NCBI GenBank assembly: GCA_036558005.1
Contig: DATBGO010000037.1
Span: 1-64,000 of the forward strand
Reading direction: 5' to 3'
DNA length: 64,000 bases
From: DATBGO01 sp036558005
Lineage (GTDB): Bacteria > Actinomycetota > Actinomycetes > Streptosporangiales > Streptosporangiaceae
In this document: positions 32,997 to 41,900 of the stretch, piece after piece
Numbering within the stretch: position 1 is the stretch's first letter
How the letters are laid out: every line of letters starts with the position of its first letter
The notes under the pieces: generated by a model
The model's database searches: none
The model's input: only the letters and a program-made list of their open reading frames with translations
What the model was told of the DNA's origin: nothing
Program-made: the position numbers and the translations under genes

Positions 32997-35900
32997 CTAC
33001 GGGGTGGCGGGCTGGGCGCTGAGCTCGCGCGCCTCGGGGACGCCGAGCCTGGCGTAGATGCTGAGGGCCCGCTGCCGGTGGTGGCGGGCGAGCGCGGGAT
33101 CGCCGGCCGCGGCGCACGCGCGGGCCAGGCCGGTGTGCGCGCGGGCCTGCTGGTAGTTGTCGCCGAGCTGGCTGCCCAGGCTGAGCGCGGCGGCGTGCTG
33201 GACCCGCCCGTGCTCGGCCTGGCCGGTCGCCAGGAAGACCTCGCCGAGGCCGTTGAGCGCCCTGGTCTGGCCCGCCTTGTCACCGATCTGCCGGTAGATG
33301 GCCAGCGTCTGCTGGTGATAGGCGGCGGCCTGCTGATACTGGCCCTGGCACCGGGAAAGCGCGCCGAGATTATCCAGAACGCTAGCCTCACCGATCCGCC
33401 CGCCCAGGCCGCGGAACAACGCCAGTGCTTCCCGCAGGCAGCTGTCTGCCTGGCGGTACCGTCCCTGCCGGCACAGCGCGGCGCCGAGGTTGTCCAGCAC
33501 GCTGGCCGCCCGGCTCAGGTCACCCATCTCGCGGAAGGTCGCCAGCGCCTGCCGGTGACAGCTCGCCGCGTCCTCATGCCGGCCCTGCTGGACGGCCAGG
33601 ACGCCAAGCAAGTCCAGGGTGCGGGCCTCGCTGATCCGGTCACCGGCCTGCCTGCTGAGCGCCAGCGCGCGCCGGAAGTAATCGTCGGCGCGCGGGTAGC
33701 GGCCAGGCCGGCACAGCAGGATGCCCATGTTGCGCAGCGTCCGCGCCTGCCCGCTGCGGTCGCCGGCCGCGCGGAAGATGCCCAGCGCCTGCTCCAGCAA
33801 CCTGGCCGCCTGCCGGTCCTGGCCCTGCCGCCAGTCGACGCCCGCGAGGCTCACCAGCGCGTGCGCCTGCGCGGCCTGGTCGCCGGTCCGGCTGGCCGCG
33901 TGCAGGGCCTGGGTGTGCACGCTGCGGGCGTCGGAGCAGTGCCCGTCGACGTCGAGGTAGCCGAACAGGGTCGCCGCCAGCCTGATCGCGTGGCCGGGCC
34001 AGCCGTGGGTCGCGGCGTGCTCGGTCGCGGTCACCAGCGTCGCGCGCTCGGCGTCCAGCCAGGCCCGCGCCGCGGTCGGGCCGGCCAGCGGCGGGATCGG
34101 GGCTGCGGCCTGGCCGGGAGAGGGGATCGGCTGGGAGGGCAGGTACGCGCCGGCCGCGGCGGCCGCGGCCGCCTGGTAGTAGTCGAACAGCCGGGTCAGC
34201 GCCGCCCGCCGCGCGGCCGCGCCCTCGTCCGCGGCGGCGAGCTCGCGGGCGTAGTCACGCAGCAGGTCGTGCATCCCGTAGCGGTGCGGCCCGCTGGCGT
34301 AGATCAGGTGCGCGCGGGCCAGCTGGCCGGCCAGCCGCCTGGCCGCGTCCTGGCTGCCGCCGGTGAGCGCGGCGAGGGCGTAGTGGTCGAAGTCAGGGCC
34401 CGGGTGCAGCCCGAGCAGCCGGAACGCCCTGGCGGCACCGGGCTGCAGGTGCCGGCAGGACCAGGAGAACACCGCCCGCACCGCGCTGCGGTCGTCCTCG
34501 CCGGTCTCCAGCAGGTCCAGCCGCCGGTGCTGGCCGGCTAGCTCGCCGGCCAGGTCGGTGAGCGGCATGGCCGGGCGGGCGACGGCGAGCTCGGCCGCCA
34601 CCCGCAGTGCCAGCGGCAGCCGCGAGCACTGGACCGCCAGCGCGGACGCCGCCTGCGGGTCGTCGGCGACCCGCCCGCCGATCAGCGCCCGCAGCAGGCT
34701 GACCGCGTCACCGATCGGCAGCAGGCCGAGGTCGACCCGGCGCGCGCCGTCCCTGGCGACCAGGCCGGCCAGCGCGTCGCGGCTGGTCACCAGCACCACG
34801 CAGGCCGGCCCGCCGGGCAGCAGCGGCCGGACCTGCTCGGCGGTGCTGGCGTTGTCCAGCAGCACCAGCATCCGCCGCCCGGCCATCAGGCTGCGGTACC
34901 TGGCGGCGCGCTCGCCGGGCTCGGCCGGGATGTCCTGGCTGCTCACGCCCAGCGCCCGCAGGAACCCGGCCAGCGCGTCGGCGGGCGCAGCCGGCTGGTC
35001 CGGGTCATAGCCACGCAGGTTCACGTACAGCTGACCGTCCGGGAACTGCCCGGCGACCTGGTGCGCCCAGTGCACCGCCAGCGCCGTCTTGCCGACTCCC
35101 GCGGTCCCCCCGATCGCCGAGATCACCATGGCTCCCGCGCTGCCCAGCAGCCCGGTGAGCGCCGCCAGCTCGGCTTCCCTGCCGGTGAAGTGCGGCACCG
35201 CCCCGGGGAGCTGCCGCGGGATGGCCGGCCCGCCGCCGCGGCCGGTCCCGGGCTGGCCGGGATGGCTCAGCCGGGCCGGCCGCGAGCCGGCCGTGACCGG
35301 CATGTCCTCGCGCAGCAGCCGGGTGTGCACGAGGGCCAGGTACGGTCCGGGGCGCACCCCCAGCTCGTGATCCAGCCGGCCCCGCAGCCCGGCGAACTCC
35401 CTGAGCGCCGCCGCCTGCTGCCCGGCCGCGGCCAGCGCGATCATCAGCCGGCCGTGCAGCTGCTCGTCCAGCGGCTCCCGCCCGGCCGCCTCCCGCAGCT
35501 GCGGCAGGGCCCGCTCGGGGGTGCCCGCTTCGTCGGCCGCGTCCGCGTACCCGCAGACCGCCGCCATCCGCCGCTGCCGGACCGCGACGACCGCCGGGTG
35601 GCTGCGCAGCTCGTCGAGATCGTCAAGCGGCTGGCCCCGCCACAGCGCGAGCGCCTGCTCATACAGCGCGCAGGCGGAGGCCGGCTCCCCGGCCGCCCGG
35701 GCGGCGCGGGCGCGGTCGGCCAGATCCCCGAAGGCCAGCAGGTCCAGCTGGGCCGCGCTGGCCCGCAGCCGGTAGCTGGTACCGGCCGAGACCAGCAGCC
35801 CGGCCGGGTCGCGCGGGGACCGGCCGGGGTCCAGGACGCCGCGCAGGCAGCTCACGTAGGACTGCACGAGGTGACGTGCGGTCGCCGGAGGCGCCTCGCC

Positions 35901-36389
35901 CCACACGGCGTCGACCAGCGCGTCCCTGCGGACCGGCAGGTCGGCCGTCATCGCCAGCATCCCGAGCACGACCCGGTGCTTGGGCGCGCCGAGCCCGACC
36001 AGCTCACCCGCCCGCCAGGCTTCCAGCGGGCCGAGCACCCGCAGCCACAGCCCGCCGGGCGCGGCCGGGCCCGGGCGGTGCTCGCCGCCGGCGGGCACCG
36101 CGCCAGCCCGGGCCCGCGCTGCCGCCATGAACCCGGCCGCCGCCGCCGGATCCAGGTCCAGCGCCCGGGCCAGCCGGGCGGCCAGCCCGGCGGCGGGCGA
36201 GCGGGTGCGGCCCTGCTCCAGGTCCCGCACCGTGCCCAGCCCGGCCCCGGCCCGGCGGGCGAGCTCGGCCTGGGTCAGCCCGGCCGCGAGCCTGCGGGCG
36301 CGCAGCAGCGCTCCCAGCCCGCCGCCGGGGCTGGCCGCGGGCCCGCTGCTGGGTGATTCCCGGCTCCCGCTCGGGCGCGGCTGCGGCAT
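32997..36389 (-). CDS. XRE-SARP-NB-ARC-TPR regulator
   Basis: 1130 residues from ATG at 36389 (GGGGGC upstream); ATG at 36428 is an alternative, possibly leaderless. Domain order: an XRE-type HTH (about 25-75; AGLTQAELARRAGAGLGTVR), an OmpR-like SARP DNA-binding domain (about 110-200; LWLRVLGPLEAWRAGELVGL), a BTAD (about 205-350), then NB-ARC with GGTAGVGKTAL and MLVLLDNASTAEQ. A long TPR array with repeats such as AGDRSGQARTLRNMGILL and IGEASVLDNLGAL completes it. Two DNA-binding domains in one SARP are less common. It lies 138 bp downstream of the LanB-like gene on the same strand and is the likely activator of the NRPS/amino-group-carrier cluster. Confidence 0.9.
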   Translation of the reverse strand: MPQPRPSGSRESPSSGPAASPGGGLGALLRARRLAAGLTQAELARRAGAGLGTVRDLEQGRTRSPAAGLAARLARALDLDPAAAAGFMAAARARAGAVPAGGEHRPGPAAPGGLWLRVLGPLEAWRAGELVGLGAPKHRVVLGMLAMTADLPVRRDALVDAVWGEAPPATARHLVQSYVSCLRGVLDPGRSPRDPAGLLVSAGTSYRLRASAAQLDLLAFGDLADRARAARAAGEPASACALYEQALALWRGQPLDDLDELRSHPAVVAVRQRRMAAVCGYADAADEAGTPERALPQLREAAGREPLDEQLHGRLMIALAAAGQQAAALREFAGLRGRLDHELGVRPGPYLALVHTRLLREDMPVTAGSRPARLSHPGQPGTGRGGGPAIPRQLPGAVPHFTGREAELAALTGLLGSAGAMVISAIGGTAGVGKTALAVHWAHQVAGQFPDGQLYVNLRGYDPDQPAAPADALAGFLRALGVSSQDIPAEPGERAARYRSLMAGRRMLVLLDNASTAEQVRPLLPGGPACVVLVTSRDALAGLVARDGARRVDLGLLPIGDAVSLLRALIGGRVADDPQAASALAVQCSRLPLALRVAAELAVARPAMPLTDLAGELAGQHRRLDLLETGEDDRSAVRAVFSWSCRHLQPGAARAFRLLGLHPGPDFDHYALAALTGGSQDAARRLAGQLARAHLIYASGPHRYGMHDLLRDYARELAAADEGAAARRAALTRLFDYYQAAAAAAAGAYLPSQPIPSPGQAAAPIPPLAGPTAARAWLDAERATLVTATEHAATHGWPGHAIRLAATLFGYLDVDGHCSDARSVHTQALHAASRTGDQAAQAHALVSLAGVDWRQGQDRQAARLLEQALGIFRAAGDRSGQARTLRNMGILLCRPGRYPRADDYFRRALALSRQAGDRISEARTLDLLGVLAVQQGRHEDAASCHRQALATFREMGDLSRAASVLDNLGAALCRQGRYRQADSCLREALALFRGLGGRIGEASVLDNLGALSRCQGQYQQAAAYHQQTLAIYRQIGDKAGQTRALNGLGEVFLATGQAEHGRVQHAAALSLGSQLGDNYQQARAHTGLARACAAAGDPALARHHRQRALSIYARLGVPEARELSAQPATP

Positions 36390-36527
36390 TGCGCCCCCGT
36401 GACGTTCAGGTCCCAGGCTGGTCAACATGGTCAGTATGCCGCGCAACCGGACGATTGTCCTGTGCCTGGTCAAGCCGCGGCCGCCGGGCGCGCTACCGGC
36501 GGGCGGGGATCTGCCTGGCGGGCCGGC

Positions 36528-38969
36528 TCAGGAAGCGGCGTGCCCGTCGACGGCGACGAGCCGGAACTCGCACGCGTAGGTCTGCCCGGCGTTGTCGGGC
36601 AGCCACATCTGGGGCAGGTCCGGGAGCATCTCGGTGAGGGTGAAGTCCGGCACGGTGGTCTCGGTGGTGGTGCGGCGGATCTCCTTGGCCAGGATGTTGA
36701 CCAGCGGCAGGCTGGTGAAATCGGCGGCGAGCGGCTTGCGCTCGGCGGGGAGCACCGCGAACACCCGCTCGGGCAGGCGGTGCCGGGCCCGCCAGGCCCG
36801 GGCGGCGGCGTACCTGGCGGCCTCGTCCTTGATGAACGCCCAGCTGGTGCCGGCCGCGTCGAACTGCCAGGACTCGCGGGCGATCACCAGGCGGCCGATG
36901 GTGACCCGGGGCGCGTGCGCGGCGGGCGCGACCGGCCGGAACGAATTCACCACCGCGGTGGTGAGGATCTCGCCGATGACCTCCAGCAGGTCATAGTCCG
37001 CTCCGGTGTCCAGGCAGGCCACCCGGAGCGCGCCACTGACCTCGCGGGCGACCAGGGCGGCCGCGGGCAGCACCGGCCCGGGCGGGTCGACCGAGCACCG
37101 CCCGGCTGACCACGTCCAGTAGGTGTACTGCGGGGACAGCAGGGTGATCGGCGGCCAGACCCGCGACGACACGAACGGGGAGTTCTTCGGCGGGGCCGCG
37201 TAGACCCGCTGCCCGCCGAAGTCGGCCTCGGCCGCGGCCAGCAGCCGGCCCGGGTCGTCGTGGTGCTGCACGAAGAACCGGTTGTCCAGGCTGTTGACCG
37301 CCAGGTGCAGCTCGCCGAGCACCAGCAGGAACTCGCCCCGCCGGACCGCCTCCGGGCTCGCCGCGGCGATCATGATGTCGGGTGAGTGGTGCACCGCGGC
37401 GCGCCAGCGCGGGGCCGCGCCGCCGAACTCCCGCGCCACCCCCGCGGCCACCGCGGCGCAGCTCACGCCGTGCCTGCTCGCCCCGGCCGGCCAGTCCAGG
37501 ATCCGCCGCCAGCGCCGCTGGAACTCCCCCGCCGCGGCCCGCACCGGGGCGGGCAGGTCGCGCCCGGATGCGGTCAGGCTGGGCGCGGCCCGCGCGATCA
37601 GGTGCCCAAGCGGCACGTCCGCCGACCCGCCGCGGGCGGCCTCGTCCTGGTAGAGAGCCAGGAACAGGGCGCGGTATCCGGCGCCGGCCCGGGCGGCCAG
37701 CCAGCGGGCGCTGTCCAGGACCAGCCCCAGCGGCGCGGCCAGCTCGTCCAGCACCGCCCGGCCGGCCCTGACCTCGGCGTCCCGCCTGGTGTCCTGGTAC
37801 ACCAGCGTCCGCCCGGCGTAGGCCTCACCGTGACGCCGGGCCGGCTCGGCCCCGGTGACCAGCCGGAAGACGCTGGCCAGCTGCCCGGCCCGGCACGCCA
37901 TCTCGTCCGCGGTCCGGGCCGCGGCGACCGCGTCCCTGGCCGCGATCAGCGTGTCCACGTCGGCCAGCGCCCGGTCCCTGGCTGCCTCGTCTCCGACCGC
38001 CTCCAGGCTGCGCCGCAGCGCCCGTTCCGGCCACGAGTCCACCGGTCCCTCCAGGCCGGCCTGGACCGCGCCCAGCCGCACCAGCCGGGCCAGCGCCCGC
38101 AGCCGCCCGGCCGCCTGGTCCCCGACCCCGGCAGCCTGCCCGGGCGGGGTGTCCTGGTCAGCCAGCTCGCCCCGGCAGGCCATGGCGGCCAGCTCACCTG
38201 GCCCGTCCCCGCCAGCCGGGGTCCCGGTCACCTCCCGCACCGTCCGGCGCCCGTCACACTGGGCGAATACCGCCGCCTCAGCGCCGGTCAGCGCCACCGG
38301 CGGTCCCAGCGGCCGGTTCAACACTCCGGCGCGCACCGTCACCGCCAGGGCCGGCCGGGGCACCAGCCAGCCCGCCAGGTCCGGGCGGCTTGCCAGCGCC
38401 CTGGCCAGCTCGTCGATGGCCCACACCTCAAAGTGCGTGGTCCGGGCCCGGACCAGCGCCTGCCCGGCGGTCACCGTCAGGCCCGGCTCTTCCGGGGCGA
38501 GGGTCACCCACCCCACCGGGCCGAAGAACCCGATCGTGTCGTTCTTCAGCGCGTACCGCTGCAGGTACCGCACCACCACCGACTCGTGCAGCCGGCCGCG
38601 CACGTTCCGCCGCTCGCCCCGCACCAGCTTGTCCAGGCACGATCCGAGCAGGCCCGGGTTCTGCCAGGCCACCGCCGCACGGAAGGCCGCGTCCCCGGCC
38701 AGCCGGGCGACCGCCGCGCTCACCCTGGCGGCCGCGGCCTCGTGGGCCGCGCGCAGCCCCGCGCCGCCGCCATCCTCGCCCGCCGCGTCCGCCGCCCTGG
38801 CCAGGTCCTCGTCGCACACCGCCAGCAGCCACGCGGCGGGGAACCCGGTGCTCCGCAGCGCCCCCTCCCGCCACAGGCTCCACCCGGTCTGCCCCAGCGG
38901 CGCCAGGTGACCGGGCACGGGCCGGCCAGGGCCGGCCCGGGGGGACGGCGGGACGGCCGGCCCGGTCAT
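36528..38969 (-). CDS. LanB-like (lantibiotic dehydratase N-domain/PEARL-like) protein
   Basis: 813 residues. It matches the N-terminal glutamylation-type domain of class I lantibiotic dehydratases: RGRLHESVVVRYLQRYALKN followed by DTIGFFGPVGWVTL, a stretch with TTHFEVWAIDELARAL, and the later VFRLVTGAEPARR and AVNSLDNRFFVQ. In the family this domain uses aminoacyl-tRNA as acyl donor. No SpaB_C elimination domain is seen, so it would not dehydrate alone. It resembles split LanB proteins or PEARLs, which ligate amino acids from tRNA to a peptide. The ATG overlaps the NRPS stop by 4 bp, so it belongs to the NRPS operon. No RiPP precursor is visible nearby. Confidence 0.8.
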   Translation of the reverse strand: MTGPAVPPSPRAGPGRPVPGHLAPLGQTGWSLWREGALRSTGFPAAWLLAVCDEDLARAADAAGEDGGGAGLRAAHEAAAARVSAAVARLAGDAAFRAAVAWQNPGLLGSCLDKLVRGERRNVRGRLHESVVVRYLQRYALKNDTIGFFGPVGWVTLAPEEPGLTVTAGQALVRARTTHFEVWAIDELARALASRPDLAGWLVPRPALAVTVRAGVLNRPLGPPVALTGAEAAVFAQCDGRRTVREVTGTPAGGDGPGELAAMACRGELADQDTPPGQAAGVGDQAAGRLRALARLVRLGAVQAGLEGPVDSWPERALRRSLEAVGDEAARDRALADVDTLIAARDAVAAARTADEMACRAGQLASVFRLVTGAEPARRHGEAYAGRTLVYQDTRRDAEVRAGRAVLDELAAPLGLVLDSARWLAARAGAGYRALFLALYQDEAARGGSADVPLGHLIARAAPSLTASGRDLPAPVRAAAGEFQRRWRRILDWPAGASRHGVSCAAVAAGVAREFGGAAPRWRAAVHHSPDIMIAAASPEAVRRGEFLLVLGELHLAVNSLDNRFFVQHHDDPGRLLAAAEADFGGQRVYAAPPKNSPFVSSRVWPPITLLSPQYTYWTWSAGRCSVDPPGPVLPAAALVAREVSGALRVACLDTGADYDLLEVIGEILTTAVVNSFRPVAPAAHAPRVTIGRLVIARESWQFDAAGTSWAFIKDEAARYAAARAWRARHRLPERVFAVLPAERKPLAADFTSLPLVNILAKEIRRTTTETTVPDFTLTEMLPDLPQMWLPDNAGQTYACEFRLVAVDGHAAS

Positions 38970-41900
38970 CCGCTCTCGCCGTCATCGGCGAGGACAGCCA
39001 TCAGCGCCGCCGCCTCGGCGTCGGACAGCGCTTCGATGGCCAGCCGGGCCGCCGGTTCCCCGGGCCCGGTGCGCGATGGCCCGGCCGGCCGCGGCTCGCT
39101 CATGGCCCGGGCCAGGCCGGCCGTGGTCGGCGCGGTGAGGAACACCGACAGCGGCACGGTAGCGCCGCAGGTCTCCTCGACCTGGGCGAGCATCCTGGCG
39201 ACCAGGAGCGAATGGCCGCCGAGGGCGAAGAAGTCGTCGTCCGCGCCGACCGCGGGCACGCCGAGCAGGTCCTGCCACAGCGCGGCGATCCGCTGCTCCC
39301 TGCCAGCGCGGGCCGGCGCCCGCTCGTGCTGCCCCGCGCGGTCCGGGCCGGGTTCGGGGGCGGGCAGCGCGGCCTTGTCCACTTTGCCGCCCGAGTTGCG
39401 GGGCAGCGCGGCGAGCGTGATCAGGTCGTCGGGCACCAGGTAGGAAGGCAGCCGGTCAGCGAGGAAGGCCCGCAGCTGGGCCGCGGTCACGGCGGCGGAG
39501 CCGGCGGCGGCGTACCCGGCCAGCCGCGGCTGCCCGGCCTGGCCCGGGCGGGCGACCACCACGGCGTCGCTGACCTGCGGGTGCTGGCGCAGGGCCGCGG
39601 CGATCTCTCCCGGCTCGATCCGGTAGCCCCGGATCTTGACCTGCTCATCGATCCGGCCCAGGAACTCCAGCTGCCCGTCGGGCAGCCATCGCGCCCGGTC
39701 CCCGGTCCGGTACATCCGCTGCCCGGCGTGCCAGGGATCGGGGACGAACAGCGCCGCCGTCGCCGCCGGGGCATCCAGGTAGCCGCGGGTCACCCCCGCC
39801 CCGCCGATGCACAGTTCTCCCGCCACCCCCGGCGGCACCTCGTCGAGCCCGGCCAGCACGTACGCCCGCGCTCCCCCGGCAGGCCGCCCGATCGGCGGCC
39901 GGCCGGCGCCGCCGGGCGGCACCGGCGCGCCGGTCACCAGCACGGTGGTCTCGGTCGGCCCGTAGTGGTTGACGAACCCGAACCCGGCCCCGGCCCGGTG
40001 CCCTCGCCGCAGCGCGTCTCCCCCGGTCACCAGCCAGCGCAGCGCCGCGTGCTCAGGCCAGTCCTGCTCGAGCACCTCCTGCGCCAGCGGTGTCGGCAGG
40101 AACGACCAGGTGATCCGCTGGCCGGCCAGCCACCGCACCAGGGCGGGCGGGGTGACCCGGACGTCGTCGGGCGGCACGACCAGCGTGCCGCCGGTCGCCA
40201 GGGCCGGCCAGATTTCCCACACCGACCCGTCGAACGCCGGGCTGGCCACCATCGTCGACCGCTCCCCCGGCCCCAGCTGGTAGGCCTCCCGCAGCCAGCC
40301 GGTCAGGCTGGCCAGCCCGCCGTGCGTGCCCTGCACCCCCTTGGGCGCCCCGGTCGATCCCGATGTGTAGATCACGTACGCCAGGCTGGCGGCCCGCACC
40401 GGCACCGGCACCGGGTCCGGGTCCGGGTCCGGCGGGCCGCCGGGCTGACCGCCCGCGGCCTGGTCGAGCAGCAGGGTCGGCCCGGCGGCCAGGTGCAGCC
40501 GGCTTGCCAGCTCCGCGGTGGTGAGCAGCGCGCACGCACCCGAACGGGTAATCAGGTCGTTGACCCGCTGCGCCGGGTGATCGGGGTCCAGCGGCATGAA
40601 CGCCGCGCCGGCCAGCAGCACGGCCAGCTCCCCGGTCACCAGCAGCGCCGACCGCGGCGCGCACACCGCCACCACCGACTCCGGGCCGGCTCCGGCGGCA
40701 ACCAGCTGCCCGGCCAGCAGGCTGGCCCGTCGGCCGAGCTCACGGTAGGTCAGCTGGGTCCACGGGTCGGTGACCGCGACCGCGTCGGGGGTGCGCCGGA
40801 TCTGCCCGGCGATCAGCTCGGTCACCGGCCTGGCGCCGGTCACCTCCGGTCCGGCCCGCCAGGAATCCAGCAGCTCCGCCTGCGCGCCGGTGAGCAGGCT
40901 GAGCTCCCCGATCCTGGTCGCGGGCCTGGCGATCGCGCCGGCCAGCAGGGTCAGGTAATGCCCGGCCATCGCGGTCATGGTTTCCTCGTCGAACAGGTCG
41001 GTCGAGTACTCCCAGATCACCGCCATGTCATCGTCCTCGGGGCGGGCTGCCCGGCCCAGCCGCTGCGCGCCGCGCGGGATCACGATCACGTTCAGGTCGG
41101 CCTTGGCCGTGCCGTTCGAGCGTTCGGTGATGCTGCCCGTCAGCCCGCCGAAGTCCAGGTCGGGCACGGCGGAGTCGTGGAAGCTGAACATCACCTGGAA
41201 CAGCGGGGTGCGGGAGGGGTCCCTGGCCGGGCCGAGCGCGTCGATGACCGCGTCCACCGGGGTGTCCGACCAGTCCAGCGTCTGCGCCACCGTCTGCTGC
41301 ACCTGACCGAGCAGGTCGGTGAAGCGCTGCCCGCCCGACACCGCGGCGCGCAGGACCAGCGTGTTGACGAACATGCCGAGCAGCGGTTCGAGCTCGGGCC
41401 TGCTCCGGCTGGCCGCCCCGGTGCCCACCAGCAGGTCGCGCTGCCCGGTGTAGCGGTGCAGCAGCGCCGCGAAGGCCGCGAACATGACCGAGAACAGCGT
41501 CACCTGATGCTCGCGGCTGAACGAGCGCAGGTCCCGGGCCAGCTGGCCGGGAACCTGGATCCGGGGCGCCGCGCCGCGGAAGGTCATGACCGGCGGGCGC
41601 GGGTGGTCGGCGGGCAGTTCCATGATGTCGGGCGCGCCGGCCAGCCGGGCGGTCCAGTGGTTCACGTGCGCCCGCAGCGTCTCGCCGCGCATCCAGTCGC
41701 GCTGCCAGAGGGTGTAGTCCGCGTACTGGATCGCGAGCTCGGGCAGCGGCGAGGGCCGGCCGTCCGCGAACGCCGGGTACAAGACGCTCAGCTCCGACAG
41801 CAGCACCGCCAGCGACCAGCCGTCGTGCACGAAGTGGTGCTCCACGTGCACGAACGTGCTGTCCTGCGGGCCGTGCCGCAGCAGCAGCCAGCGCGCCAGC

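Noticed and set aside
36528..38969. LanB-like protein as a modifier of the TOMM precursor at 7150
   Set aside because: It is 29 kb away, coupled to the NRPS, and the TOMM core has no Thr and almost no Ser to dehydrate.
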